In this document: in pieces, positions 43,871 through 53,911 of the stretch
Position numbering within the stretch: position 1 is the stretch's first letter
Layout: each line of letters starts with the position of its first letter
Assembly: GCA_020912385.1 (NCBI GenBank)
Contig: CP087211.1
Coordinates: 496,001-560,000, forward strand
Length of the DNA: 64,000 nt
Direction: 5' to 3'
Origin: Neofusicoccum parvum
Lineage: Eukaryota > Ascomycota > Dothideomycetes > Botryosphaeriales > Botryosphaeriaceae
Notes under the pieces: model-generated
The model's database searches: none
Seen by the model: the letters and a program-made list of their open reading frames with translations, nothing else
Told to the model about the DNA's origin: nothing
Position numbers and translations under genes: made by a program

Positions 43871-45130
43871 TCACGCCTCCGGACTCTCGTCAATCCACCC
43901 CACATTCCCAAACTCCCCACTGAACGGATACTGAAACACCTTCTCCACACTATCATACGGCTCGTACTGCTCCTCCGTCAACACCTTCGTGATATTCGCC
44001 GCCAACCTCCCAGTCTCATTCCAGCCGGGTCCAAAATCGCCATACTCAGCCATGAACGTGTAATTATTCGTGCGCGGATCGGTCGACCCCCAGATGATGT
44101 ACCCGCTGCTCTCGATCGAGTCGTCCAAATACGTGTTCGCGAAGATGCTGCGGTGCTGCGCGTTCCAGGGGCGGCCGAGCGCGCACTTGCCGGCAATGGA
44201 GAGGGAGGAGTTTGCTTTCTCGACGACGCTGTCGTGGATGTAGACGCCGTACGCGTTCGGGAAGGAGGTATTGGTGCCTTTCCACGCGGTGATGCCGCCG
44301 CCGCAGGAGCGGAGGGAGAGGAGGGATGATTGGATCCAGGCGGTGCCGAAGCCGTAGAGGAAGTCGGTTTGGCCGGCGATGATGCTGTCGTAGAAGTAGG
44401 CGTTGCCGAGCTTGCCGATGTAGATCTTGGGGAGAAGGGTTGTTAGTATGTGTTCTGTTCTGGTTGTGGGTGGGAAGGGGAAAGGGGAGAGGGGCCTCAC
44501 GGTGTCCTGGTAGCTGTAGAAGCCGCAGTAGTAGAAGCCGGAGTTGGCGTAGCTGATGCTGATAGCCAGTGCTGGGCCTGCGGAGTACGGCGCGTAGTCG
44601 TTGACGAAGTCGACGTTGTAGGCACGGAAGTCTTCGTTGCCGAAGGGCGTGTCGGCGGGGACCGCGAATCCTGTGGGCCCACTGCCGGTGAGACTGGCGT
44701 TGAGAGTGGGGGCGACGGTGAGGACGGAGGTATATGCGTTATCGAAGGTGTTGACGGAGTTGCCAGTGGCTTGGCGCCAGAGGATAGTGACGCCGTTGGT
44801 GGAGGCGTTGTTGGGCGAGGAGGTCTGGCCAAGGAGGGTTACCGGGCCGGGCCGGGTGATGTTGACTTGCTCCGTGTACGTGCCAGGGAGGATCAGGATG
44901 GTCGCGGGGGTTGTGGTGTTGCCGAGGGAGAGGATAGCGGATTGGATGGATGTGAAGGAGGTGCTATTGCTAGCAGCAGTGGTGGTGCTGTTTGGGCTGA
45001 CAAGAATTGTGCCTGGCGCGCAGCCGGCCAACGGGTCTGCGGAAGGAGCCTGGCATTCTGCGCGGCTGTACGCGACAGCGGAGGACGGAGCAAGCGCGGA
45101 GAGAAGCAGAAGAGAAAGTAAAGACGTCAT
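43871..45130 (-). CDS. Secreted pectin methylesterase (CE8)
   Basis: Exons 45130-44501 and 44425-43871 give 394 residues. The start at 45130 gives a clean signal peptide (MTSLLSLLLLSALAPSSA, cut near AVA), so the upstream in-frame ATG is rejected. CE8 marks are all present: GTYTEQV, YSYQDT at the exon end, GQTDFLYGFGTAW with the second catalytic aspartate, and LGRPW with the substrate-binding arginine. Many N-glycosylation sequons (NST, NTT, NAS) support secretion. It would de-esterify plant pectin, making it cuttable by polygalacturonases and lyases. A secreted hydrolase likely acting on arabinan side chains of pectin lies 2 kb away, which suggests a saprotrophic or plant-associated lifestyle. 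Confidence 0.93.
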   Translation of the reverse strand: MTSLLSLLLLSALAPSSAVAYSRAECQAPSADPLAGCAPGTILVSPNSTTTAASNSTSFTSIQSAILSLGNTTTPATILILPGTYTEQVNITRPGPVTLLGQTSSPNNASTNGVTILWRQATGNSVNTFDNAYTSVLTVAPTLNASLTGSGPTGFAVPADTPFGNEDFRAYNVDFVNDYAPYSAGPALAISISYANSGFYYCGFYSYQDTVRPLSPFPFPPTTRTEHILTTLLPKIYIGKLGNAYFYDSIIAGQTDFLYGFGTAWIQSSLLSLRSCGGGITAWKGTNTSFPNAYGVYIHDSVVEKANSSLSIAGKCALGRPWNAQHRSIFANTYLDDSIESSGYIIWGSTDPRTNNYTFMAEYGDFGPGWNETGRLAANITKVLTEEQYEPYDSVEKVFQYPFSGEFGNVGWIDESPEA

Positions 45131-45807
45131 GGCTCTGCAAGACGGGATGGAAGGAAGCACAGCCATGGCGACGAATGTTCAAGAACAAGCACTGAAGAAG
45201 ACAGGAACGCGCGCACGTCGATCCCGTTCTGAGCCTGGGATCTGGGTCTTATCATTGTTTCCCCCGCTGCACGGACTCTGCCAGCAACCGGGGAATTGGA
45301 TGCGCATGCAGGGTGCATCGAGGGGGATGGATGATGCCGATATGGAGAAACGGAGTTCCTTGCGGCGGGAAACATGCAAGCAATTGCGGAGCGGCAAGCA
45401 TTGCGGCACAAGCGAGATGGGAGATTGCCCAGGATATGGCTGTTTCTGGGGAAAGTGTGGGGTTTAGCCGGACCTGGGGTCGGCAGGGATCCCGCCGGAC
45501 TCCTGATTTCTTCCACCAGTCACTAGCTGCACTAGTCGGATCCGAGGCTCGGTCTCAGGGACAAATTTGAGTAAGCTTTGGCGAAGCAAATCATGCGGAT
45601 TCCGCCGCACCTTGATGGTGATCCTCTGGGCTTGTTCTTCTACTGCAGATAGGGCGGTGTTTCACGTACTGCACGCGATAGCCGAGTGCTCCAAAGCCAA
45701 ATGAAAGGGAGTTGAGCAGCATGATATATGATTCGTACACTTCGTATTTTGAGCGCCTGGCTGGCTTAAAGCACCGACGAATGAGCCACTTCTCCTGACC
45801 GTAAAAT
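45131..45807. other. Intergenic region, promoter side of pectinesterase
   Basis: 677 bases lie between the pectinesterase start and the end of the glutathione transferase gene, both minus strand. No gene is seen. Confidence 0.6.
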
Positions 45808-46604
45808 TCACTTGGCCTGGTACTTCTCGCCCGTTCCAGTCTTGACAGCCGGCCTCTCCGCAATCCTGTCAATCCACTTCAGCAGGTGCGGGAACTGCGA
45901 CACGTCTTCCTTGGTGAGACCGCTGAATTCCCACTTCGCGATCCACGGCCAGGTGCCAATGTCGGCAACGCTGTACTTGCCCTTGCCGTTTCCAGCCAGA
46001 TACTCGCGCGGCTCGCCGCTGTACTTGCCCGACAGGTGGATCTCGAGCACGCCGTAGACGCGCAGCGTCTCGTTCTTGAAGCGCTCGATAGCGTACGGGA
46101 GCTTGTCCTTGGCGAACTTGCCAAAGTGGTTGAGCTGGCCCTGGTACGGAGCTCCACTGCCTGGAATGGGTAGGTCACGTGTCAACATACGCTCACAAGA
46201 GTTTAGGATAGCGGGAGAAAAATACCGTGCCAGAAGAAGAGCCATTGCAGCGCCTGGCTACGCTCGAGCTCATCCTTGAAGCCAAAGACGTCGTCCTTGT
46301 CGTACTTCTTGAGCAGATACAAGAGCTCGGCAGAGGTCTCGAAGGCGGGGAAAGGTGGGTTCTGCGTGTTGTCGATGATGATCGGGATGCGGCCATTGGG
46401 GTTCAAACGAAGGAACCAGTCCTTCTTCTGCTCATTGGTCATGATGTTGATCAGGGTCGTGGTCCAGGTCGTGCCGTAGACGAGGGCCAGCTCCTCGAGG
46501 AAGATCTGGACCTTCTGGCCATTAGGAGTGCTCTGCGTAACGAGATGCAGGCCCTTGGCGTTCTTGACGTCCGCAGGCGTGTCGTCGGCGTAGAGGTAAG
46601 ACAT
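45808..46604 (-). CDS. Glutathione S-transferase, Ure2-like
   Basis: Exons 46604-46226 and 46160-45808 give 243 residues. The thioredoxin-like N-terminal half has HLVTQSTPNGQKVQIFLEEL and LNPNGRIPIIID, with ETSAELLYLL contributing the glutathione-binding Glu-Ser/Thr pair. The helical C-terminal half has YSVADIGTWPWIAKWEF, the usual block of fungal Ure2-like/GTT transferases. There is no asparagine-rich prion tail, so a detoxifying enzyme rather than a nitrogen regulator is likely. There is no signal peptide, so it is cytosolic. The intron falls after WLFFWHG, a common site for this family. Confidence 0.92.
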
Positions 46605-47194
46605 TTTCCGAAGGTAGGCTCTTCGCGATCTTGCTGTAAGCAGAGGGACAAGTGGACGGGGGTTGCCAAAGCGGGTAAAGCTGTGGCGGAAGGTCTGAGC
46701 TATGATTGCTCCGGTGTCAAATTTGGGTTCGGGAAGTGTGAATTGGGAGATGAAGGGTTCGATGAAGAAATAGGATTGCGACGGCAGAGGTGACGCGATA
46801 TAAACGCTCGATGATACCAGAGCCCTGTCACAGATGACATAGAGCACGCAATGCCCCGCACCATTACTAAGCGCAGCTCTCTGCCCCGCGCTTACCAATT
46901 GCGGAGCTATCTATCACCGAATACCCCGAATTCCGAAGAATATGGTTTCTTGTGCTCTTATCTTAGATCTGGCGCTTGTTATGTTTTGCTTTGCTGCAGT
47001 TGCATTAGTTATCACTAGTCTCCATCGATGGGAGCAGCCCAACACCACGATTGTGCTCAGTTAGAGACGCGCGAAAGTAGGACGCGAACAATTCCACAGA
47101 TTTGTACAAGATTTTTTTTTGTTATCATTCCTATTTAATTACATAATCAGCGTTCTCTTTCCGACTCAAGCTGATCTTCCAAACAACCGAGAGT
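46605..47194. other. Intergenic region
   Basis: This lies between the glutathione transferase start and the end of the Asp-box hydrolase. A short poly-T run lies near 47110. No gene is seen. Confidence 0.6.
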
Positions 47195-48334
47195 TCAAGG
47201 GGCAACATTCACGGTGCTGACCGTCACCTGGTTGCTCTCGCCATTCAGAACACCGCCACCAGCGATGAGGATGTCTTCCTCATCGGGCATGACGAGCAAG
47301 CTCCGAGTGTACGAAGTTGACTCGACAGTAGCCAAGTCGACCCAGGCATCCGGGTGACCAAGAGCGCGGTTGATAAAGACTTGCGACATGGTTCCACAGC
47401 TGACGACAATAGTGCCGTTCTCACCGCCGGTCGGAGTCCAGACGACATAAGGAGAACCGACGGGGACGGTGTTCGATTGAGTGCGAATGACTTGACCGGG
47501 GGCTTCGTCGAACTTGAGCGGGTCCTCCGAAAGGCGGTAGTACACGGCGAAGTCGGCCTCGGTGGCACCGTAGAACTCGTAAGTGAGGATGTACTGGCCG
47601 TTGGGAAGGAGGGCAATAGTGGTCATGCCGGGGCGCCAGTCATAGGTGTCATAGGCAACGTCGTCGACAATATCACCCCAGGTCTTCAGGTCGCTGGAGA
47701 CTTGGTGGACGAGCTTCTGGCCATGGGCGGGGTCGCGCTGGTCTGAGTAGTACATGACGACATCGCCATTGTACTCCATGATAAAGGGTTCCCAGACTGG
47801 GGTCTCGCCATTGTTTGGAACACCCTTGCCTCCATCGGCAATCTTAGAGACGAATTCCCACGTGAAGCTTCAAGAGAATTAGCGGACTGCTTCAGATAAA
47901 ATCGGGGTGGAAATTTACCCTCTGTCTCTGCTGGCATAGAGGTCAATCGTGGTGTTGGACAGATTCGTCGGGAGAGCGTTGCCAGCACAAAGGACGGTGC
48001 CAGCCTCGTAATCGCCATACGCCGCCTTGAGCTCGTACAGGAAAGGTTGATAGCGGTTGCCCCAGTTGTTAACAGTGTCGTTGACCTTGGAGATCTCGTA
48101 CCAGGTTTCACCCAGATCGTCAGAGCGGAAGATAGGGTACCACACTAGCGGAGGCTCGGGCGAGTAGTTCTCCCATGTGGCGAGAAGAGCGTTCTCTTGT
48201 TCCAAGTACAAAGTCCTGGCGTAAAGAGTCCTGGGCACGATGTAGTCGGAAGGAGGCGAGAAGACGACAACATCTTCGAGGGCCGCCGCAAGCTGCGACA
48301 GAGCCGCAAGGCCAAGAGTAAGAGAGAAGCGCAT
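47195..48334 (-). CDS. Secreted Asp-box hydrolase, probably GH93 exo-arabinanase
   Basis: Exons 48334-47919 and 47867-47195 give 362 residues. The start at 48334 gives a signal peptide (MRFSLTLGLAALSQLAAAL); a longer in-frame ORF upstream is untypical. Two Asp-box (BNR) motifs are visible, SDDLGETW and SRDRGFTW, the second spanning the intron. These mark a six-bladed beta-propeller of the sialidase type. WRPGMTTIALLPNGQYILTYEF, GNRYQPFLYEL and the length fit the GH93 exo-1,5-alpha-L-arabinofuranosidases. A sialidase is less likely because no Arg-triad pattern is evident. It would trim arabinan side chains of pectin, in keeping with the pectin methylesterase nearby. Confidence in secretion and propeller fold is high; the family number is moderate. 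Confidence 0.82.
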
Positions 48335-49813
48335 CTTGAACGGGTTGTTGCTTGCGAAGCAGATCATCGATGCAGCCCGCCGGCTGGTTTTATAGGCATC
48401 GACAGGAAATAGAAACACGACCAGCACGGATCTTGGAAGGGATCTACACGAGATCAGGAAAGTCAATGAGGGGCCCCGGTGGGCGGACGCAGCCCGCGTG
48501 GAGAGAGCTGGGGAAACGGCCTCGGTGCATTAGTCCGCGAAACCCAGTCGCAAGCAAGGCCTCAATGCGCCATTTCGTCCACGCCGGGACCGCAGGGCAT
48601 ATTCCGCCATCATAAGCCCCTGCAGCGACACCCGCATAACGTCTTGCCAGGGCATTCTCCACTGCTATAGGCTTTGACCGGGATGACTAGGCGTGAGACA
48701 TGCTCGTACGAGCGCCCACAGCGAACGTTACATTCTGCGCCACGATGTCGACTGGTAATGGACTGGCTTACCAAGAGGCATATGGACGCTGATGGGACAA
48801 AATGGCAGCATGAGCGGATGTTTACGCGGGCATCGCAGCGCCTTACTTGATTTGTAGCGGAATGACGGGGCGGTCATGAAAAAGCGGCGCTTGGGTGGTG
48901 GGGTACCTGCGTGCGGTGTGAGGGTGGCGCGTGGCTGGCGCATCCACCGGCTTTGCAGCGGGTAAGTTCGTAGGACACATGTGGAGGCGGCGATATTCCA
49001 TCAATCAGACGAGTGCAAGCGCTGGACTGAGTCGGGCCAAGCGCGTGACTGCGCGGGAGGCTGGAGAGCCGCACAGAGGCATCGCGAGACCCAAGACACG
49101 GGCCAAGGCGCAGCTTTCGTATTCTCCGTAGCGACGGCCGGCGCGTCATTCGAAAGCCTCGGCTGCTGTCCGCGACGCGTCGAGCGGCCGGGGGAACGGG
49201 GGCCGGCGGTGGACAGCTCAAATAATGGACAGTTGTGCCACCAGCAGCTGCGGCCCGGCAAGGCGTAGACAGCACGTCGTCGAGAAAATGCGGAGAAGCG
49301 GCCGGTGCAAATGCCGGGGCACACAAGCGACGCGCGACGCTGTCGGCATCCGCGGTGGGCGGCCGTGGGCGGTGGGCGGCGGCAGAACCGCTGGAGCCTA
49401 GATGGCGGATGAGGTCATCAGGGTGCCGCCTTCTTTCGGAGCTGTGCTGAGGCTTCACTTGCGCCTTTGCCTGCGCGCGTCACTGCTGCTGCCGCCCGCT
49501 CAATCGGCGCGCCGCCATCGCCATCCTCCGCCTGCTCTCGGCCGCCCTCATTTCCTTCGTTGTCGGCAAGTGCGACCCCGAGTCCGAGGCCAGTGCCAGA
49601 GTCTGCCGTCGAGGACTTGGTGCCCTCGCATCACTTCCTGTAGTCATCGGCGTCGCACCCACTGCGCATCCGCATATACGCACTCCCGATAATCTCCGTG
49701 ATATCCTCGACCGTATACCCGAGGCCTGACCTCCACGGCGTCGGTCTTCGGTCTTCCCCACTCTTACGAGTCGCATACTCCATCGTCCTCGGTTCGCGCC
49801 GCCGCACAACACC
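48335..49813. other. GC-rich divergent intergenic region, 1.5 kb
   Basis: This lies between the starts of the Asp-box hydrolase (minus) and the Rad26-like gene (plus). Overlapping open frames show no motif. The last few hundred bases are pyrimidine-rich, as expected before a fungal start codon. Confidence 0.6.
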
Positions 49814-52800
49814 ATGCCGGATCCGCCATCCAGTGATGAAGATGGCCTCAGTAGTCCCCCATCGTCACCCAAGCCCGACACCGACCACCTTGCTGAAGAT
49901 GACTACCCATCGCCACGCGTTGATAAAGGCAAAGGAAGAGCGGAGGAAATATCGGATGCCGATGGGTTTGACACGGATGGAGATGCCGACGAGGACGAGG
50001 AAAGCAGGCTGAAGCTCCTCACCACTGTCCGCGACCAAGATGATTTGGAGCGCGACATTGGGCGTCAGGCCGACAAGATGCTCACTGAGCAGGCCGACGA
50101 GCGGGACAACAAGCGCATGCATAAGACTCTTATGGAGAAACAGCGTTGCGCCACGCAGCTGAAGAAGCTGGAAGAACGCCTTGCTGGCCCCGGGGGTTCG
50201 ACAATCAAGAATAAGGTCAGGCAGGATATTACAGACATGAAGGCTCGCATTGGCAGCCTGAATGAGGATATACAACAGATCGAGAATCGCATTGCGGAGA
50301 GGCACCAGACTGGCAACGTGGACGACCTTCTCGAAGTCGGTGGCAACCGGCAGCAACCAAACGAAAGCCGTCGTGATTTCCTCATCCGCACCGGGAAGAT
50401 CACGCCTTTCTCCAAGATGGCTCGCCTTCCGAAGACCGCCGACAACCTGGGTGACATACTACTTGACGCTGAGCTAGGCGAGGACATGGAAGAGGATGAC
50501 GAGGATTTAGGTGCCTCATTCGCACCAGAAGGCCCAGTGTCACATCGTAATTTGAGGAGGCCTGGGTTCGCCGATGACTTGAGCGAGACGAGCTCTGCAG
50601 TCTCTAAGCCGGATGATCGGCCAGCAAAACGGCGTAAAGTCAAGCCCAATCGTGAGGAAGAAGATGGTTCGGTGTCTTCTAGTCCCGCGGCGGGAGGATC
50701 CGACGATGCCTTTGAGCCCGAAATGGACGATAAAGAATTGGCCGCACTAGGTGAGGCGGAAGAAGAGTTTGACGGTGCTGAGGACGACGATGACTTCGAC
50801 ATGACCACGCCAGGGCTTAAGCGGAAGCCTAAAGCGAAGCCAGTAAATTCTAGGAAGAAGCAGAAACCCGACAGCGAGGATGTGGATGAGGAAGAAGACT
50901 TGGCCGATCTCGATGACGGGGTTGAGGCGCATTATCAAGCCAGACTCAACAAATGGATCAACGACCGGAGCGCTGCCCGTCGAAAGGCGATTGCCAAGAA
51001 AACTTCAGATGTTTCACATGAGGATGACGGAAAGCCTGAATGGCAACAGCCTCTTCCGCACATTTCCGACACAGTATTCCACGGTGGCTTCAAGGTCCCT
51101 GGTGACATCTACCCAAATCTTTTCGATTATCAGAAAACTGGGGTCCAGTGGCTCTGGGAGCTGTACAGCCAACAAGTAGGTGGCATTATTGGTGACGAGA
51201 TGGGTTTGGGAAAGACCGTCCAAGCAATTTCCTTTGTTGCTGGCCTTCACTACTCTGGAAAGCTCACAAAACCGGTGATTGTTGTCTGCCCGGCTACCGT
51301 CATGAAGCAGTGGGTCACGGAGTTCCACACTTGGTGGCCTGCGCTGAGGGTCTCAATCCTGCACAGTTCTGGAAGTGGCATGATGGACGTGAAGCGCGAG
51401 AGGGAAATCGAACGGGATCTGGAGTCACGGTCTTACAACAGCAACAAAAAGCTTACCAGGTCCGAAAAGGCCGCGAAGAAGATCGTTGACAGGGTCAAGA
51501 AAGATGGACACGTGCTGGTCACAACATACTCTGGCCTTGCATCCTATGGCGAGTTCCTCATTCCCACTGAATGGGAGTACGCCATTCTTGACGAGGGTCA
51601 CAAGATTCGCAATCCGGACTCACGCGTCACCATCTACTGCAAGGAACTTCGAACAGCTAACCGCTTGATTCTCTCTGGCACACCAATGCAGAATAATCTT
51701 GTAGAGCTCTGGTCCTTGTTCGATTTTGTTTACCCGATGCGCCTAGGAACTCTCCCAGAATTCCGCAACCAGTTCGAGAACCCTATCAAGTTTGGAGGAT
51801 ACGCCAATGCATCAAACCTTCAGGTCGAAACTGCCATGCAGTGTGCGGAGATCCTGAAAGAGACTATCAGCCCTTACCTACTACAACGATTCAAGATTGA
51901 TGTCGCGGCTGACCTGCCAAAGAAGACCGAACGAGTGCTGTTTTGTCGCCTGACTGTGCCTCAAAGGCAGGCCTACGAAGCTTTTCTCAAATCGGAAGAA
52001 ATGAACTCCATCCTTGATGGCAAGAGGCAGGCCCTGTTCGGAATCGACATCCTGCGTAAGATCTGCAACCATCCTGATCTTATTCACCACAAATCCGAAA
52101 AGCATCAATCCGATCCGAAGTACGGAACTGGTACCAAATCTGGCAAGATGCAAGTCGTGAAGGAGCTACTTCAGATGTGGAAACGGAAGGGACACAAGAC
52201 TCTTCTTTTCGCTCAGCACCGCATCATGCTGGATATTCTTGAGAAATTCGTGAGGAAGGTCGGCAATATTAACTTCTTACGGATGGACGGATCAACGAAT
52301 ATCAAGGACCGCCAAGATCTTGTTGACCGGTTCAACAACGACCCGGACTTGCACGTTTTCCTACTGACGACCAAGGTGGGAGGCCTGGGAGTAAACCTTA
52401 CTGGCGCTGATCGTGTTATTATCTACGACCCGGACTGGAACCCTTCTACAGACGTGCAAGCCCGCGAGCGTGCGTGGCGCCTTGGTCAGAAGCGCGAGGT
52501 TGAAATATATCGGCTCATGACTGCTGGCACAATTGAGGAGAAAATCTACCACCGTCAGATCTTTAAGCAATTTCTAACAAACAAGATTCTAAGAGATCCT
52601 AAGCAGCGCCAAACCTTCCAGCTCAAAGACTTACATGATTTATTCACCCTCGGCAACCCAAGTGAGGAGACCGAAACTGGCACACTCTTCCAAGGCACCG
52701 AGACGCGTTTCTCTCCTTCTCCGACTGGGGATGGCAAGCCACTCACACGGCCTGGGGATGAGATGGTCAACATATTCGGCATCCAACGTGGCGAGGATTG

Positions 52801-53599
52801 GCGTGGTGAAGTGGCTAATGCTGGCCCTCCGAAGACTGATGGCGAAGGAAATGAGGATCAGCCTGCTGGTTCGAACAAGGATGAGCGTCTGATGAGCACC
52901 ATCTTCGCGCGTAGCGGCGTCCAAAGCTCAGTCGAGCACGACTCCATTATTGGTAGCAACAGCAAGAAGCCCAGGGTTGGACCAGATCCCACGCTGATAG
53001 CCAAGATGGCTCGCGAGAAGGCCGAAAAGGCTGCGCAAGAGCTAGCTCGATCCGGCGAAGTTGCTCGCAACGTCCCAGCCGGCACGGTCACTTGGACCGG
53101 CGAGGTCGGCTCCGCAGGCCGTCCTCCATCACCTCCGCCCCGCCCCCGCGGCATCGGCGGCAGCCGTGGCGGCATCCGTGGTGGTCGTGGAGGCCTCGGC
53201 TCCAGCTCCGTCCTCGCCCACCTGTCCGCGCGCCAGGGCCGCGACGTCCCCACCGCCAACAGCGCAGCTCGCCGCGCCGCGCCTCCTCCGAGCGGCCGCT
53301 CCACGCCCATCAACGGCGCCCGCAGCTCCGCGTCTTCGTCGCGCGTGGGCACGCCCCGCCCGGAGCGCAAGAAGGACCTCGAAGGCACGGATCTGTTCAA
53401 GGCGATCAGAGACTTCATGCGCGCGCACGGCGGCGTCGTGTTCACGGAGATGATCAAGCAGCAGTTCCAGTGGCAGGTCGGGGAGGGCAGGGAGAAGGCG
53501 GAGGAGTTCAGGGCGATGCTGAACAGGTTGGCGAAGCTGGAGAAACCGGCGCAGGGAGATGGGAGGGGGAAGTGGGTTTTGAAGGGGGAGTGGAGGTAA
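49814..53599 (+). CDS. RAD26: SNF2-family DNA repair ATPase Rad26/CSB
   Basis: One intron-free frame encodes 1261 residues. The N-terminus is acidic, then has the conserved DQDDLERDIGRQADK block and a coiled coil (residues about 75-165), typical of Rad26/Rhp26/CSB. A basic and acidic low-complexity stretch precedes the ATPase. Helicase motifs are complete: I DEMGLGKT near residue 461, II DEGH near 593, III SGTPMQNNLVELW, V TTKVGGLGVNLTGADRV and VI ARERAWRLGQKREV. The C-terminal region carries an RG-rich patch (RGGIRGGRGGLG) and a winged-helix-like end (DLFKAIRDFMRAHGGVVFTEM). It remodels stalled RNA polymerase II for transcription-coupled repair in the nucleus. The length is close to the family's. 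It is a housekeeping gene, not tied to the metabolic block. Confidence 0.95.
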   Translation: MPDPPSSDEDGLSSPPSSPKPDTDHLAEDDYPSPRVDKGKGRAEEISDADGFDTDGDADEDEESRLKLLTTVRDQDDLERDIGRQADKMLTEQADERDNKRMHKTLMEKQRCATQLKKLEERLAGPGGSTIKNKVRQDITDMKARIGSLNEDIQQIENRIAERHQTGNVDDLLEVGGNRQQPNESRRDFLIRTGKITPFSKMARLPKTADNLGDILLDAELGEDMEEDDEDLGASFAPEGPVSHRNLRRPGFADDLSETSSAVSKPDDRPAKRRKVKPNREEEDGSVSSSPAAGGSDDAFEPEMDDKELAALGEAEEEFDGAEDDDDFDMTTPGLKRKPKAKPVNSRKKQKPDSEDVDEEEDLADLDDGVEAHYQARLNKWINDRSAARRKAIAKKTSDVSHEDDGKPEWQQPLPHISDTVFHGGFKVPGDIYPNLFDYQKTGVQWLWELYSQQVGGIIGDEMGLGKTVQAISFVAGLHYSGKLTKPVIVVCPATVMKQWVTEFHTWWPALRVSILHSSGSGMMDVKREREIERDLESRSYNSNKKLTRSEKAAKKIVDRVKKDGHVLVTTYSGLASYGEFLIPTEWEYAILDEGHKIRNPDSRVTIYCKELRTANRLILSGTPMQNNLVELWSLFDFVYPMRLGTLPEFRNQFENPIKFGGYANASNLQVETAMQCAEILKETISPYLLQRFKIDVAADLPKKTERVLFCRLTVPQRQAYEAFLKSEEMNSILDGKRQALFGIDILRKICNHPDLIHHKSEKHQSDPKYGTGTKSGKMQVVKELLQMWKRKGHKTLLFAQHRIMLDILEKFVRKVGNINFLRMDGSTNIKDRQDLVDRFNNDPDLHVFLLTTKVGGLGVNLTGADRVIIYDPDWNPSTDVQARERAWRLGQKREVEIYRLMTAGTIEEKIYHRQIFKQFLTNKILRDPKQRQTFQLKDLHDLFTLGNPSEETETGTLFQGTETRFSPSPTGDGKPLTRPGDEMVNIFGIQRGEDWRGEVANAGPPKTDGEGNEDQPAGSNKDERLMSTIFARSGVQSSVEHDSIIGSNSKKPRVGPDPTLIAKMAREKAEKAAQELARSGEVARNVPAGTVTWTGEVGSAGRPPSPPPRPRGIGGSRGGIRGGRGGLGSSSVLAHLSARQGRDVPTANSAARRAAPPPSGRSTPINGARSSASSSRVGTPRPERKKDLEGTDLFKAIRDFMRAHGGVVFTEMIKQQFQWQVGEGREKAEEFRAMLNRLAKLEKPAQGDGRGKWVLKGEWR

Positions 53600-53911
53600 T
53601 ACGTGGGGAAAGGCGGTTTTGGTGTTTGGGGTTGGCGCGTTTTAGTGATACCAGGCTCGGTGGGCGGTTCTCTCCTGCATAGCGGGATGGCGTATAGGTT
53701 TCTGAGAGTTGGATGGTATTCTGTAGACTCGGTTGGGGAAAGAGAGGTTTGGGTAGCAAAAGAAAGAGAAGGGGGGTTGGCATGGTGTGGAAAATAGGCA
53801 ATTCTCATTAGACACTGGAATACACACATCATGTACGAAGAATTTGGAGACCAGCTTCAGAAGTTGCTATGTGATCTACTATAGAAAGTGTGGAATAGAA
53901 CCCATATCCTG
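53600..53911. other. Short convergent intergenic spacer
   Basis: This lies between the 3' ends of the Rad26-like gene and the membrane protein gene. No feature is seen. Confidence 0.6.
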
